This document shows positions 51,434 to 62,241 of a DNA stretch of 64,000 nt, one piece after another. The translations under genes and the position numbers were made by a program. How positions within the stretch are numbered: position 1 is the first letter of the stretch; every line of letters starts with the position of its first letter. The notes beneath the pieces are model-generated. The model worked only from the letters and a program-made list of their open reading frames with translations. It was not told where the DNA came from and made no database searches. Origin of the DNA: DATFVJ01 sp963820395 (GTDB lineage: Bacteria > Actinomycetota > Actinomycetes > Streptosporangiales > Streptosporangiaceae); contig CAWGAE010000015.1 in assembly GCA_963820395.1 (NCBI GenBank), forward strand, positions 434,001 through 498,000, written 5' to 3'.

Positions 51434-53852
51434 CTAACCAGGTGGGTCTGACAGCCGCTCCCGGCACAGCCGCAGCACGTTCGCGATGATCCGGTGACCG
51501 GCTCTGCCCTCGGTGGTCAGGATCGATTCCGGGTGGAACTGTACCGCCCACCTGCCGGCGGCCCCATTCTCAATCGCCATCACCGCGCCATCTGAGGTCA
51601 CCGCAGTCACTTCAAAGCCGCCACGCACCTGCTGAGGGGTGGCGTGCACGGAGTGGTACCTGGCCGCGGTGAACTCCTCCGGCAGGCCGTCGAGCAGTCC
51701 GGGGGGCGCGGAGGTGGCCAGTCGGCGCTCCGCTGGGCGCAAGCGGCGCACCCGGCCGGGTTTGCCGTGCACCGGCCGCGGCAAGAGCTCCAGGGACCCG
51801 CCGGCGTGCTCCACGATGGCCTGCAGGCCAAGGCACACCCCGAACGCGGCGAGGCCACGCGCATCGAGTTCCTTGAGGAGCGCGTCGCAGCCGAAGTCGG
51901 ACGGCCAGCCCGGTCCTGGCGACAGCACGACGAGATCCGGTCCGATCTCGTCGAACAGCGCCGTGTCGAAGCCGGCCCGAATCGTGGTAACCCGGGCACC
52001 CTGCTGGCTGAAGTAGTCCGCCAGCGTGTTGACGAAGGAATCCTGGTGATCGACGAGAAGCACGGTCATTCCGTCACCCGGAAGGGCGGGGACCGCGGCG
52101 GGCGCGGGGCCAGGCTGCGGCAGCCGTTCGGGCTCCTTGTCGACAGCTGTATCTTCGCCGGGTCCGGCGGCGAGCGTCTCGAGCAGCGCGCGGGCCTTGA
52201 GTTCCGTCTCCCGCTCTTCGGCATGCGGATCCGAGTCGTAAAGCAGCGTCGCGCCCGCGCGGACCGCGGCGATGCCGCCGGTGATGTGCGCGGTGCGCAA
52301 GGTGAGGCCGGTGTTGAGGGAGCCATCAAAGCCGATCCTGCCGACCGCCCCCCCATACCAGCGCCTAGGGCCCGCTTCATGATCCTCGATGAACTGCATC
52401 GCCCAGGCCTTCGGCGCGCCGGTCACCGTGACGGCCCACATGTGGGTGAGGAACGCGTCAAGGGCGTCATAACCAGGGCGCAGGCGTCCCTCGATGTGGT
52501 CGACCGTATGCATCAGCCTGCTGTACATCTCGATCTGGCGGCGGCCGATTACCCTGACGCTGCCTGGCACGCAGACCCGCGCCTTGTCGTTACGGTCCAC
52601 GTCCGTGCACATGGTCAGCTCGGACTCCTCCTTGGGCGAGTTGAGCAGCGCCCGGATGTTCGCCGCATCCTCGAGCGGGTCAGCGCCGCGCGCTATCGTC
52701 CCGGAGATCGGGCACGTCTCCACCCGGTCGCCTGATACCCGGACAAACATCTCCGGCGAAGCGCCCACGAGATACTCGCCCTGGCCGAGGTTGAAGAAGA
52801 ACTCAAAGGGCGCCGGGTTGCGGTGACGCAGCCGTTCGTAGAAGTCCGCAGGTGAGTCGCAGGCATGGTGGAACACCTGTCCCGGCACTACCTCGAACAG
52901 ATCACCACGAGTGAACCGCTGCCTGGCCTCCTCCACGACCCGCGCGTAGGTGCCGCTCGGCGGCCGTGGCGGGATGGACCGGCGGGCTGTGGAGGAGACC
53001 GGGGCTTCCGGCGTGAGCGGGGTCGTGCGCGGCAGGCCGTCGGTGCGCCCGCCACCCGCGCCTGCGGTCTCGAACTCGTAGGAGTACCGGAGCGCCGTCT
53101 CCCGCTTCCTGTCCACCATGTAAATCTCATCTGGCAGGTGCAGGACCAGGTCGCGCTGGCTAGCCGGACGCTGATGGCGCAGCGTTACCGGTTCGAACTG
53201 AAACGCCAGATCGTAGCCGAAGGCGCCGTAGAGGCCAAGGTTCGGGTCATCGGACCGCAGCGCCGCGACAACCTCGCGCAGGGCGGAGAAGACCGTCGGA
53301 CGGCGGGTGCGCTCCTCCTCCGGTATCACGCCCTGGGGCTGCGGGATGAGCACCGTGATCTCGGCGGGCCCTGTGCTGGCGGGCCCGTGCTGGCCGGCCT
53401 GTGCTGGCCGGCCCGGTGCTGGCCGGCCTGGTGCTGGCCGGCCCGGTGCTGGCCGGCCCGGTGGTGCCGGCCCCCGCGTGGCGGGCCCGTGTGGTCGGCC
53501 CCTGCGTGGCGGGCGCGGGCGCGATACCTGGGTCGGCGGCGGTGCCGGCCAGCAGGAATGCGGCCTCGATGACGGGCAGCAGAACCAGGCCCCTGTCGTT
53601 CAGGGCACGCGCGGTGATCACCGGGCCGCGGGCGACGATCTCCAGGCACGGGTCCAGATAGGCCATGTGCCAGCGGCTGTACCTACCGGGGTACTCCATG
53701 CCCGAACTGAGCACGCCGCCACGACGGCGGTCGGCGGCGGACGCGATCGCGCTCATCTTCTCAGGGTCAAAGGGCTGCGCGATCCTGGTGACCCGGACAC
53801 CGCCTCCGGTCACGAACTCTGCCTGGCCTGCTTCCTGAAAGGTTGGGTCCAC
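51434..53852 (-). CDS. Fused anthranilate synthase (TrpE-TrpG / PhzE-like), frame shifted in an internal repeat
   Basis: About 806 residues when repaired. Component I: TGGGVRVTRIAQPFDPEK at the N-terminus, then PFEFFFNLGQGEYLVGASPE, ETCPISGTIARGADP and TVTGAPKAWAMQFIEDHEAG. Component II (glutaminase) from about residue 580: MTVLLVDHQDSFVNTL, GVCLGLQAIVEHAGG (nucleophile Cys) and WAVQFHPESIL. The frame breaks in a GPAST repeat, where two 15-base units have lost one base each. Makes anthranilate, or ADIC if PhzE-like. GTG at 53852 follows GGAGAGG. Confidence 0.86.
53366..53472. repeat. 15-bp coding tandem repeat with two 14-base units
   Basis: Units like GGCCGGCCCGGTGCT (plus strand) are repeated about seven times. 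Two units near 53379-53406 are 14 bases long, which destroys the reading frame of the enclosing anthranilate synthase gene. Confidence 0.88.
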
Positions 53853-54062
53853 CTCGGCCTCTCCGGGGTAGGGCCCGGGAACTGGCGGAGCCGCAGACAG
53901 CGGCTGCCCGTTCCGGGCGGTCGCTGTCCGTGAAGTCAGATATGCGAACGACCGCCGCCGGGAAGGCGACGCCACCAGGGAAGCTGGGATTCAGTCCGCA
54001 CGGGCAACAACCTACCGGGTCCCAGGGCGGGCCGCCAGCGTGCCGTGCGGCATCGTGCACGA

Positions 54063-54533
54063 TCAAGAAAGGTAACTGGACACCGCGGCCATGCCGATCG
54101 GCTCTTCGTCCTCCTCGGCGCCGCGCTTCCGCCAGCGGCAGGGCACGAACAGCGGGACGATCATCGCCGTGCCGATGAGCGCGTACACGCCGCTGGCGAG
54201 CAGCACGTGCGCGCCAAGGCCGAAGTTGCTTGCCTGCAGCGGCATCAGGCGCAGAGCACGGTTCGGACTCGCCAGGTAAAAAGCGGTGGCGGCGAGCGCT
54301 GCCGCGCCGGGCAGAGCCGTCGCGAGCGGCGATATCCGGGGTACGGCCATCAGGATGCCGATCAGCAGACCGGTCGCGAGCAAGGCGCCGAGTGACGTCA
54401 GCCCACGGGTGTCCGTCAGATGCGGGCTTGTGGCGTTCACCAGCGTAGCGAGCCGCTGGTAGCCCCATCCGCCGCCAAAGAACAGTGCCGCGGTCACGAC
54501 GATTCCCAGGATGGCCCCGAACAGGTGCCGCAT
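54063..54533 (-). CDS. Small integral membrane protein, unrecognised
   Basis: A 156-residue protein with about four hydrophobic segments (AILGIVVTAALFFGGGWGYQ, GALLATGLLIGILMA, ALPGAAALAATAFYL, VLLASGVYALIGTAMIVPLF) and a charged C-terminal tail RWRKRGAEEDEEPIG. ATG at 54533 follows GGAGG. I do not recognise a characterised family. Divergent from the MMPL gene. Confidence 0.78.
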   Translation of the reverse strand: MRHLFGAILGIVVTAALFFGGGWGYQRLATLVNATSPHLTDTRGLTSLGALLATGLLIGILMAVPRISPLATALPGAAALAATAFYLASPNRALRLMPLQASNFGLGAHVLLASGVYALIGTAMIVPLFVPCRWRKRGAEEDEEPIGMAAVSSYLS

Positions 54534-54730
54534 CACATCATCACCTCCGGATGGCCTCCAGTATCTGGCAAATCGGTTCCCGGCGTGGCTCGTTACTCCC
54601 ACGTGAGCTTTCTGGAGCGCTCCCCGCAGTCGCGCTGCGACGCAGCGTGAGGCGCGGACGGGCGGAACGCAAGCTGAGAAACGGCTGAGGCGTGCGCGCA
54701 CAATGCACCTGTATCGCGTATGGTCGGCGG

Positions 54731-57145
54731 GTGCGTGCCGACACAATCTTCAGCGCCATCGGGCGCCTCACCGTCAGGTTCCGTTGGCTGGTGATCCTCT
54801 GCTGGGTGGCCGGCGCGATCGCGGCCGTCTCGCTGCTGCCTTCGCTGTCCAGCGTGACCCAGAACAACAACGCCAAGTTCCTGCCGTCCAGCGCGCCGAG
54901 CATCCATGCGGCGACCCTTGCGGCGCCGTTCGGCACCGCCAACCTGATACCGATCCCGGTGGTGGCGGCGCGGTCGGGTGCACCACTTACCGCTGCCGAC
55001 ATCGCGGCCATCAGCCGCCTGGAGCGCCAGCTGAAAACGGTCGGCTCCGTCGAAGGGGTACGTGACCTCGGCCGGTCCGCTGATGGCAAGGCGGAGCAAC
55101 TGGTTGTGCTCGCGCAGCAGCTAGGCGGCAGCGGCAGCGGCCAGCAGGTGACCAACCTGGTGAACGCGCTGCGCGGGGAGATCAAGCAGGCGAACGCGCC
55201 GCCCGGGTTGCAGGTGCACCTCGCGGGCGACGTCGCCACGCAGGTCGACCAGCAGAAGGCGTCCGGTAACACAGGCAATCAGGTGCAGGACTTTTCCGCG
55301 CTGTTCATCATCTTGCTGCTGGTGCTGATCTTCCGTTCTCTGACGCTTGCGCTCATCACGCTCGTACCCGCCTTTATATCCGTGGCGATCGCGGGCCCAC
55401 TGGTCGGCCTCGCCGGGCAGCACGGTCTCCAGGTTTCCCCGATCGCCCAGCTCCTGCTCATCGTGCTCGTGCTTGGCGCGGGGACGGACTATGGGCTGTT
55501 CCTGGTCTTCCGGGTCCGTGAGGAACTGCGCAACGGGCTTGCGCCCAGGGAAGCCATAGTCAAGTCCGTCACCCGGGTGGGCGAGGCCATCACGTTCTCC
55601 GCGGCCACAGTGATCGTGGCGTTGCTCACGCTGCTGGCCGCCACGTTCCCCTTCTACTCCAACCTGGGTGTGCCGCTCGCCATCGGCATCGGCGTCATGC
55701 TCCTCGCCGGGCTCACGCTCCTGCCTGCGCTTTTGTCCGTCCGTCTTGCTGGCATCGCGCTCAAGCGCAGGACCTTCCGTTCGACCTTCGGCAAGGAAAA
55801 GCTACTGCCGTGGACCATCCAGGGCACGAGCAAGAGCGGGGCATGGGGCCGGATCGCCAGCCGGATCGTCCGGCGGCCGGCCATCACGCTGATCACGGGC
55901 TTGGTCGTTTTCGGCGCCCTCGCGAGCGTATCCTTCGGCTACAAGGCCGCCGGCTTCGGCGGCAACACGGCACCGCCCGCTGGCAGTGACTCAGCCGCGG
56001 GACAAGCACTGCTCGCGCGTCACTTCCCGCAATCGTCGGCCAACCCGACAAATTTGATCTTCAAGCTGCCGGTTCCCGCCTGGCAGGATCCGGCCGCGCT
56101 CGCGACGGCGGAACGGCTGTTGTCCACCAGCGGGCTGTTCACCCAGGTGGCCGGACCGCTCAATCCGGGTGGCGCGTCGTTGAAGCCGTCACAGCTCGCG
56201 ACACTGCACGCCCTGCTCGGTCCGCCGGGAGCACTGCCCGCGGTGCCTCCACCGGACGTCCACGTCCCGCTGGCCGCCTACGAGGCCTACCGTGCCACCG
56301 GGAACTACGTTAGCCCGGACGGACACATCGTGCAGTTCGCGGCCGGCTTGAAGGCCGGCGATCCCGGCAGCACCGCGGCACTCAACGCCGTGCCTGATAT
56401 CCGGGCGGAGACCGCCCAGGTGGCCAGGGTGATCGGTGCCGTGGACTGGGGCGTCGGCGGCGAGGCGCCAGCGCTCTACGACATCAGCGCCATCTCGGAC
56501 AGTGACCTCGCCCGGGTCATTCCGCTGGCGATCGTGGTGATCGGCCTGCTGCTCGCCCTGGTGCTACGCAGCCTGGTGGCACCGCTCTACCTGATCGCCT
56601 CCGTCGCGCTCTCCTACTTCGCCGCGCTCGGCCTCGCGGTGTTGATATTCATCAAAATCGGCGGCGACAGCGGGCTCACGTTCTTCCTGCCGTTCCTGAT
56701 GTTCATCTTCCTGCTCGCGCTCGGCGAGGACTACAACATCCTCGTCATGACGCGGATCAGGGAGGAGGCTCAGGGGCTCCGGCTACGTGACGCGGTCACC
56801 CGCGCGATCGGTGCGACCGGGACCACGGTGACTTCGGCCGGGCTCGTCCTCGCGGGTACGTTCCTCGTGCTTACCGTCGTCGGCGGCCGCGGATCAGGTG
56901 GCAGCCAGATCCTGGACATCGGCATCGGCCTCGCACTCGGCATCCTGATGGACACCTTCCTGGTGCGTACCTTGCTCGTGCCCTCAACGGTGGTGCTGCT
57001 CGGCCGGTGGAACTGGTGGCCGTCGCGGATGAGCCGGGCAGACCGCCAGCTTCCCGGCGGTGTCGTGACCGCTCACGGCGAGGCCGCGGCAGGTCCAACC
57101 GGCGAAACCGGTCCGGCCGAGGCGCCCGCGGAGACCCCCGGCTGA
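54731..57145 (+). CDS. MMPL/RND-family transporter
   Basis: An 804-residue exporter with about 12 membrane helices in two halves. Conserved blocks: GTDYGLFLVFRVREELRNG and GEDYNILVMTRIREEAQGLR, the proton-relay Asp motifs of helices 4 and 10, and SAATVIVALLTLLAATFPF. Such proteins move lipids or drugs using the proton gradient. GTG at 54731 suits family N-termini (RADTIFSAIGRLTVRFRW); ATG at 54692 would add 13 residues. Confidence 0.9.
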   Translation: MRADTIFSAIGRLTVRFRWLVILCWVAGAIAAVSLLPSLSSVTQNNNAKFLPSSAPSIHAATLAAPFGTANLIPIPVVAARSGAPLTAADIAAISRLERQLKTVGSVEGVRDLGRSADGKAEQLVVLAQQLGGSGSGQQVTNLVNALRGEIKQANAPPGLQVHLAGDVATQVDQQKASGNTGNQVQDFSALFIILLLVLIFRSLTLALITLVPAFISVAIAGPLVGLAGQHGLQVSPIAQLLLIVLVLGAGTDYGLFLVFRVREELRNGLAPREAIVKSVTRVGEAITFSAATVIVALLTLLAATFPFYSNLGVPLAIGIGVMLLAGLTLLPALLSVRLAGIALKRRTFRSTFGKEKLLPWTIQGTSKSGAWGRIASRIVRRPAITLITGLVVFGALASVSFGYKAAGFGGNTAPPAGSDSAAGQALLARHFPQSSANPTNLIFKLPVPAWQDPAALATAERLLSTSGLFTQVAGPLNPGGASLKPSQLATLHALLGPPGALPAVPPPDVHVPLAAYEAYRATGNYVSPDGHIVQFAAGLKAGDPGSTAALNAVPDIRAETAQVARVIGAVDWGVGGEAPALYDISAISDSDLARVIPLAIVVIGLLLALVLRSLVAPLYLIASVALSYFAALGLAVLIFIKIGGDSGLTFFLPFLMFIFLLALGEDYNILVMTRIREEAQGLRLRDAVTRAIGATGTTVTSAGLVLAGTFLVLTVVGGRGSGGSQILDIGIGLALGILMDTFLVRTLLVPSTVVLLGRWNWWPSRMSRADRQLPGGVVTAHGEAAAGPTGETGPAEAPAETPG

Positions 57146-57213
57146 GACCCCCGGCGCAGACCCCCGGCGGAGACGCTGGCGGGAACCGGGGCTGCCCTGA
57201 CCGCGCGCCAAGG

Positions 57214-58798
57214 CTACGTGCGGCCCGCCAGATACTCCTCGCGCACCCGCGCGCGGCTAAGCTTGCCGGTTGCCGTGCGGGGCAGCATGGCGCGGAATTC
57301 GAGCGTCCGCGGATGCTTGAAGCGCGCGAGCCGTCCGTCGCAGTGAGCCAGGATCGCGGCCGCGAGTCCCCGGACGGCGCCACGCCGTCCGCCGGCTGGA
57401 CGAGCGCGGTGACCCGGTGCCCCCACTCGGGGTCGGGGATACCGAACACGGCGGCGTCCGCGACCGCCGGATGCTCGAACAGGACCGCCTCGATTTCCGC
57501 GGGGTAGATGTTGGCACCACCCGAAATAATCACATCCGAGCGCCTGTCGCACAGGTACAAGTAACCGTCCTCGTCCAGGTACCCGATGTCACCCGGCGCG
57601 TAGTAGGAGTCGCGGCGGCTGGCCGCGGTCTTCGCCGGGTCGTTGTGGTACTTGAACCTGTCGGCGACGTTCGCGTAGATCATGCCTGGAGTGCCAGGCG
57701 GCAGCTCGTCGCCTTCGTCGTCGAGGATCTTGACGTCGATACCGGGCACCGGGCGGCCCACGGTGCCCGGGTGGGCGAGCCACTCACCCGAGTCCGCCAC
57801 GACCACGATCGCGCTCTCGGTCGAGCCGTAGTACTCGACGAGTACCGGGCCCAGCCAGTCGATCATCTTGTGCTTGTCCGCGATCGGGCAGGCCGCCGCC
57901 GCGTGCATGACCTGGCGCAGCGTCGAGGTATCGGCGGCGGCCCGTACCGCCTCGGGCAGCGCGAGTAGCCGGTGGAACATGGTGGGCACCATGAAAGTGT
58001 TCGTCACCCGGTAGCGCCGCACCAGATCGAGCGCGGTCACGCCATCGAACTTCGGGCTGATCACCACGGTGTGCCCGAGATGGAGCGCGTAGAGCGCGTG
58101 CGTACCGGGCGAGGCGTGATACATCGGCGCGGTGACCAGATGCACGCCGCGGCCCGGTTCGAGGCCGAGCATCGCGGCGAGCGCCGCGGCGACAAACGCG
58201 GAGATCTCATCGGGGTCGGCCTCGGGTACCGCTCGCTCCACGCCCTTCGGGCTGCCGGTCGTGCCCGAGGTGTAGAGCATCGGGTAGCGCGAACGCGCGG
58301 CTGGCCGGGCGGGTCGGTGGCTGGCCGGTGGCCAGTCCGGCGAACGGCCGGAACCCCGGCGCAGCGGGGACCGCGTACCATGCGATCCGCGGGCAGCCCG
58401 GCTGCCTGTGCGGCAGCCGCCGCGGTGCCCGCGAAGCGCGCGCCAGCCACGAGGACGCTCGCGCCGCTGTCCGTCAGCAGGTAGCTGATCTCGGGCACGG
58501 TGAAGTTCCAGTTGACCGGCACGAGCACGATTCCCAGTTGGCTGGTCGCCAGCTGGAGCACCATGAACTCCACTGTGTTCTCGAGCACGGCGGCGATCGC
58601 GTCGCGCGGGCGAAGGCCCATCTCGAGCAACCCGTGTGACACCTGGTTGACCCACGCGAGCAGGTCGCGGTAGGTAACCGCGCCGCCGCTGGGATCAATG
58701 ACGGCGGGCCGCCGCGGATCGGCCGCCGCGATCTCAAAGAAACAACCGCCGCCCGCCTGTGCGGCAGCGGCCGCACCGCCGGTCTCCAGTCCTGTCAT
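57214..58798 (-). CDS. AMP-forming acyl-CoA synthetase (FadD type) with at least three frame breaks
   Basis: Segments in successive frames: MTGLETGGAA to AAGLPADRMV; then YAVPAAPGFRPFAGLATGQP to SRAFA; then YPMLYTSGTTGSPKGVERAV through VEYYGSTESAIVVVADSG and DVIISGGANIYPAEIEAVLF; finally GLAAAILAHCDGRLARFKHP to MLPRTATGKLSRARVREEY. One extra base each near 58378 and 58287 explains the first two shifts; the third near 57378 needs a loss of one or gain of two. All catalytic motifs survive. ATG at 58798 follows GGAG. Several lesions make a pseudogene more likely here than elsewhere. Confidence 0.8.
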
Positions 58799-59020
58799 GT
58801 GTACTCCGCAGTCATCCCGCTCATCAAGGGTAATCACATGCTTACCAGACAGCGGTGGCCCACCGCGCCCTGACGACCGCGCTCAGTTGCGTCGCCAGGC
58901 CTGGGATCCCCCGCGCAGCCGTTATGAGGAGACCGTCGACGCGGTTGGGGGAATGGTGAGCGGACTGAACGTCCGCGATCCCAGGGACGTCCGCGAGCTA
59001 GCGGCCGGTCAGCTCGGCGC

Positions 59021-60738
59021 TCATCGGTAGCGGGCGCAGGCGTTGCCGCGCAGCTCGCTCGCGCCCGCCGGGTGGCGCAGCGCGGCCTGCGTCCTCGCAT
59101 CCTCGGGACGGCGCAGCACGACGTAGCCGTCGCGGGAGAAGACCTGGGTATACCCGTGGGCCGTTCAGGTAGCGGACCAGGGCGGCCTGCCGCGCGGGCG
59201 AGCAGAACGGGAAGTCAAGGCCGCGGGTGTCCGCGACGACCCATGGTGCCCACCGCGGCGTGCCGTCGAGCAGCAGCACGTCGGCACGGCCAGACAGGTG
59301 CGGCCCGACGTAGTCCGTCGCCTCGACGAGCGCGCCGTCAGGGACCATTGATGCCGCCACCTCCGCGGCCTTGATACGCGCGTTCACCGTGTAGAACTTG
59401 GGGTGCAGCAACTGTCCGAGCGGGCTCGTTGGCAAGGCCGCGACCGCCGCCACGCAGACCGCCATCGCCCAGACTGATGCGAGCGGGACCGCGCGCGGTG
59501 CCCGCTCCGCGGCCGGCGCCCGCGTCGAACCGGCGCCGCGTCCCGGCCTGTGCAGGCAGCCCAGCCGCAGCTACGGGCGAAAACGCCGGACCCGCGCCCG
59601 CGCGCGGCCCGATCCGCAGCCACGGCGGTGCGCTCACAACCTGGACGTGTGTCCGGCGCTGAATCCGCGCGGCTCCGTCCACGGCGGCGAGTATCAGCAC
59701 CATGACGATGAACGCGTCGTAGTGATATTCCGTTGTCCACCAGGACGGATAACCGGTCGCGAGCATCCGCTCAAGCAGCAGCGGCACTGCCGCGACCACC
59801 ATCGGCGACGCGAGTGAGAGCAAGCCGAGCGGCGCGAGAAGTGACAGCATCGTGGAGACCTTGACCCCCGGGGTGACCAGCATCCGCAGCGCCTCGACCG
59901 GATGGGTCACGACATGCCACGCGGCGCCCGTGACCGTGCTGCCAAGCTGGCCATACGCCCAGTAGAAGCTGGCGGAGCCGCCGAAGGCGGGAATGAGCAC
60001 CCGGGTGGATAGCCAGGTCGCCGCCACGCCGCCCACCATGAACGACACGCCGAGCCTGCGCTCGCGGATCAGGAACAGGTAGGCGCCGTAGCCGGCGACG
60101 AGCAGGCCCATGTCCTCCTTGACCATCAGCAGGGCGATGGCGGCGAGCACCGCCTGCGCCCGGCGGCCGGCCTGGAGGCGTTCTGCCATCACGGCGGTCA
60201 CCGCGGGGACGAACGCGACCTCGTGGAAGTCGAAGCTGATCGCGGCCGCGACCGGCAGGCTGAGCGCATAGGCTCCGCAGACGAAATAGGCCGCACCCGG
60301 GCCGAGCAAGCGCCGGGTGAACATCCAGAGCGGCGGGATGGCGAGCGCGAAAAGCACCGCCTGCGCCACGATCAGCGTCGTGGGCCCGTCGTGGATCCAG
60401 TACAAGGGCGCCAGCAGCGCGAGGATGGGCGACCAGTGATCGCCAAGCACATTGAAATGCGCGCTGATCCCGTCGGCCACTCCCCTGGCCATCGATGTCG
60501 GGGCCCGGAAGTGCGCGTACCCCCGCACCGCCTGATCGAAAATCACCAGGTCGAACGTTCCGTCGCGGAAACGGCGGAACAGGATGAGGCCATATGTGGC
60601 GTAGCCGAAAGCCGCCCCGAAGGTGAGGGCCGTCACCCGCGTGCGCGCCCGCGAACGCGTCAGCGGTGCCTGCCCTGACACCGCGCTGGCGGAACGCCCG
60701 ACGGCGCCTGCGGTTCCCGCGCTCACCGTGGGGAGCAT
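59021..60738 (-). CDS. DUF2079 polytopic membrane protein, two one-base frame breaks
   Basis: The N-terminal 400 residues have about nine membrane helices and DUF2079 blocks: RRFRDGTFDLVIFDQAVRGY, FNVLGDHWSPILALLAPLYW and FDFHEVAFVPAVTAVMAERL. One extra base between 59500 and 59640 shifts the frame to VPLASVWAMAVCVAAVAALP, KFYTVNARIKAAEVAASMVP; another near 59165 is needed for HGYTQVFSRDGYVVLRRPED to the stop at 59021. Family members are thought to be lipid-linked sugar transferases or related envelope proteins. ATG at 60738 is one choice; a GTG four codons on is possible. Confidence 0.82.
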
Positions 60739-60847
60739 ACCGTGCCACGGGGACGGTACGGTTCCGCCGGCACCCCGCTCACCAGGGAAATTCGACGAGC
60801 CAGATCCGATACGGCTGCGCGGCGATCCGGTGGCCGGCGATGTTCCG

Positions 60848-62159
60848 CTAGCCCGGGCCGGCGCGGGCCGCGAGCACCAGGCGGCCCTGGTCATCAATCC
60901 GCCCGCGGTCCCCGGTCCGGACAAAGCGGTCGCTGGTGAAGGCGGCGGCGCTCGCCTGCGGGTCATTCCAGTAGCCGCTCATACAGGCGGCCGACCGCAG
61001 CAGCACGTCACCGAACTGTCCGCGCGGGACCTCGTGGCCGCCCGCGTCCCGCAGGGCGAGCGTGACACCTGAGGCCGGGCTGCCGACGTATCCGTCGACG
61101 TCGCCCGCGGGGTCGTCCGGCCATGCGCTGAGCCCGAGACCGGCCTCCGCGCAGCCGTACCGCACCTGGACACCGGCGCCGAACCGCTGGCGGAGGACGG
61201 AGACCAGGCCTGCTGGAACCGCGGTGTGTCCGGTGACGATCAGTTCAACCGCCGGCAGCGCGGCGCCGGCGGGCAGTGGGCGCGCCGCGAGCTCGGCGAG
61301 CTGGCCGGGCAGGCCGGTCAGCTGGTTCGCCCGCACCGCTGTGGCTACGTCAAGGACCCGCTCGGGCCGCCACGAATCCATCAGGAAGCACGACTGCCCT
61401 GACTGCAGCATGGCCGGCAGCCGCGTCATGAAGCTGTAGTGCGCGAACGGGATCGCTGTGAGCACAACGTTGCCGACGGCGGCCCCCCAGCGGTCGCCCG
61501 CCTCCGCCGTCCGGATGGCGTCGAGCTGGTTCACCCCGAACACCGCGCCGCACGGAGTACCGGCAAGGCCAGAAGCGAACACGATAACGATGGGACGAGC
61601 GGGATCAGGCGGCAGCGGCGGGGGCGGCGGCTCCGCCCGCCGCAGCCCCGCGAGCGCGGGCCCACCCTCGGATGCGGGCGTAATCCGGACCAGCTCACCA
61701 TCCGGGCCCGGCCCCATTTTCAAGCCGGGCGGCGCTATGGTCACCGTCGGCCGCAGCAGTTCGGTGAGCCGGTCGAGCAACGCGGGCGGCCAGCCCGGAT
61801 CGAGTCCGGCGACGACGGCCCCGATCTTGCCGGCGGCGAGGTAGCAGATCGGGAACTCCGGCGCGTTCGGTAGCGCGACGGCAACCACATCGCCAGGGAG
61901 CACGCCGCGAAATGCGAGCCCCGCGGCGGCCTCGTCGGAGAGCCGGTCCAGGTCGGCATAGCTGAGCCGCCAGCCCTCGGCTCGCGGCGGCCCTCCCGGC
62001 AACTCTGCCAGCGCCGCGGCCTGCCGCCTCCGCCAGGCGGGGTGGCATGCCAGCGCCCGCCAGCTCGGCAGGCTGCGGGAGTTCCGCTGGCCGCACGGCG
62101 GCGAACGATACCCGTCGTCCGAACCGGCGTGCCGCCTCGGCGGCAAGCGTGCGCAACAT
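60848..62159 (-). pseudogene. Degenerate, C-terminally truncated AMP-binding synthetase-like gene
   Basis: N-terminus MLRTLAAEAARRFGRRVSFA; one extra base near 62060-62100 leads to WRLSYADLDRLSDEAAAGLA and the adenylation fold to RFVRTGDRGRIDDQGRLVLA. The phosphate-binding loop, normally TSGTTGxPKG, reads FASGLAGTPCGA and lacks its lysine. The roughly 100-residue C-terminal domain with the catalytic lysine is absent; the frame stops at 60848. It keeps a good AGAGGAG site and ATG at 62159. Either a relic or a non-catalytic adenylate-binding protein. Confidence 0.68.
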
Positions 62160-62241
62160 CACGGCTCCTCTGGCCGGATCACCCGGGCCCGCAGGGCTGG
62201 ATGCGAGGCGTCCCCATGGTGGACAGGCTAGTCTCGCGGAC

